A model generated the notes under the pieces. That model saw only the letters and a program-made list of their open reading frames with translations. It made no database searches and was not told the DNA's origin. From positions 1 through 15,040 of the forward strand of contig DATBFY010000245.1 of the NCBI GenBank assembly GCA_036558265.1: DNA of 15,040 bases, read 5' to 3'. Positions 14,719 through 15,040 of the stretch are shown here, piece by piece; the first letter of the stretch is position 1, and the number at the start of each line of letters is the position of its first letter. This DNA is from RYN-433 sp036558265. GTDB lineage: Bacteria > Planctomycetota > Phycisphaerae > Tepidisphaerales > Tepidisphaeraceae. Made by a program: the position numbers and the translations under genes.

Positions 14719-15040
14719 GGCAGGCCTCCGGAGATGCCGCCGGAGACGCCACCATTGGCGTTGGCGTAGACGAAGGTGGAAACGTTGTAGGTGCGGTCCT
14801 GGCCGCGCTCGTTCCAGGTGACGGAGAGGTCGACCTGGGTGACGTTGATGTTGGCGTCGGGTGTGGAGGCGGTGGCGGTCCACTTGTACTGGGGGTAGTC
14901 GGGGCTGAAGTCGCCCGAGCCGCCGCCGGAATTCCAATCGCCCTGGGCGATCATCTCGTTGAGCTTTGCCTCGGCGAGGGTGGCGGCCTCGGCCTGGTGG
15001 CGTGCCTTGGAGGCCTCGGCGAGGGCGACGGTGACGCCGC
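14715..15040 (-). CDS. gspI: Type II secretion minor pseudopilin GspI (3' part)
   Basis: The reading frame is open from the window edge to the TGA at 14715-14717 and gives about 107 residues of the C-terminal part. It contains a helix rich in Ala and Glu (ALAEASKARHQAEAATLAEA) running into KLNEMIAQGDWNSGGGSGDF, then YPQYKWTATAS and VDLSVTWNERGQDRTYNVSTFVY. This is the pattern of GspI: the end of the long N-terminal helix with 'LAEAKLNE', then 'G.F....Y.W', and a final strand with V-W----R---V. The N-terminal prepilin signal is outside the window. The stop overlaps the gspJ start. Confidence 0.82.
   Translation of the reverse strand, partial: GVTVALAEASKARHQAEAATLAEAKLNEMIAQGDWNSGGGSGDFSPDYPQYKWTATASTPDANINVTQVDLSVTWNERGQDRTYNVSTFVYANANGGVSGGISGGLP

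Overview
The window is GC-rich, densely packed bacterial DNA with no rRNA, tRNA, transposase or CRISPR array that I can see. Gene content suggests Planctomycetota, possibly class Phycisphaerae. The clues are a divergent Hsp70 pair next to a DUF2760 gene, a phosphoketolase/acetate kinase pair, and a type II secretion (T2SS) operon with PilM/N/O-like assembly proteins and glycine-rich insertions. Dispersed palindromic repeats of a kind common in Planctomycetes and Verrucomicrobia point the same way. The taxonomic call is an inference from content, not from a marker gene.

Region 1 (1-2467, minus strand) is a chaperone-like module transcribed right to left: a DUF2760 protein, a complete 602-residue Hsp70-family protein, then the first 15 codons of a second Hsp70-like protein cut off by the window edge. 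No DnaJ or GrpE gene is visible. Its role is unknown; it is the best candidate here for an uncharacterised system.

Region 2 (2468-6235, plus strand) is divergent from region 1 and holds acetate kinase (ackA) followed by phosphoketolase (xfp). Together they turn xylulose-5-phosphate or fructose-6-phosphate into acetyl phosphate and then acetate plus ATP. A perfect 25-bp inverted repeat forms the 3' end of ackA and the spacer before xfp, and a heptamer repeat lies inside xfp.

Region 3 (6287-15040, minus strand, convergent with xfp) is a T2SS operon read right to left: gspI (partial), gspJ, gspK, a GspL-like PilM-PilN fusion, a GspM/PilO-like protein, a GspC/PilP-like protein, the secretin gspD, and a small lipoprotein. 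Three consecutive junctions are ATGA overlaps, so the genes are probably translationally coupled. The ATPase, platform protein and major pseudopilin are not in the window and would be expected upstream, beyond 15040. Several subunits carry Gly- or Ser-rich low-complexity insertions. gspK carries a dispersed DNA repeat inside its leader peptide, the part that prepilin peptidase should remove.
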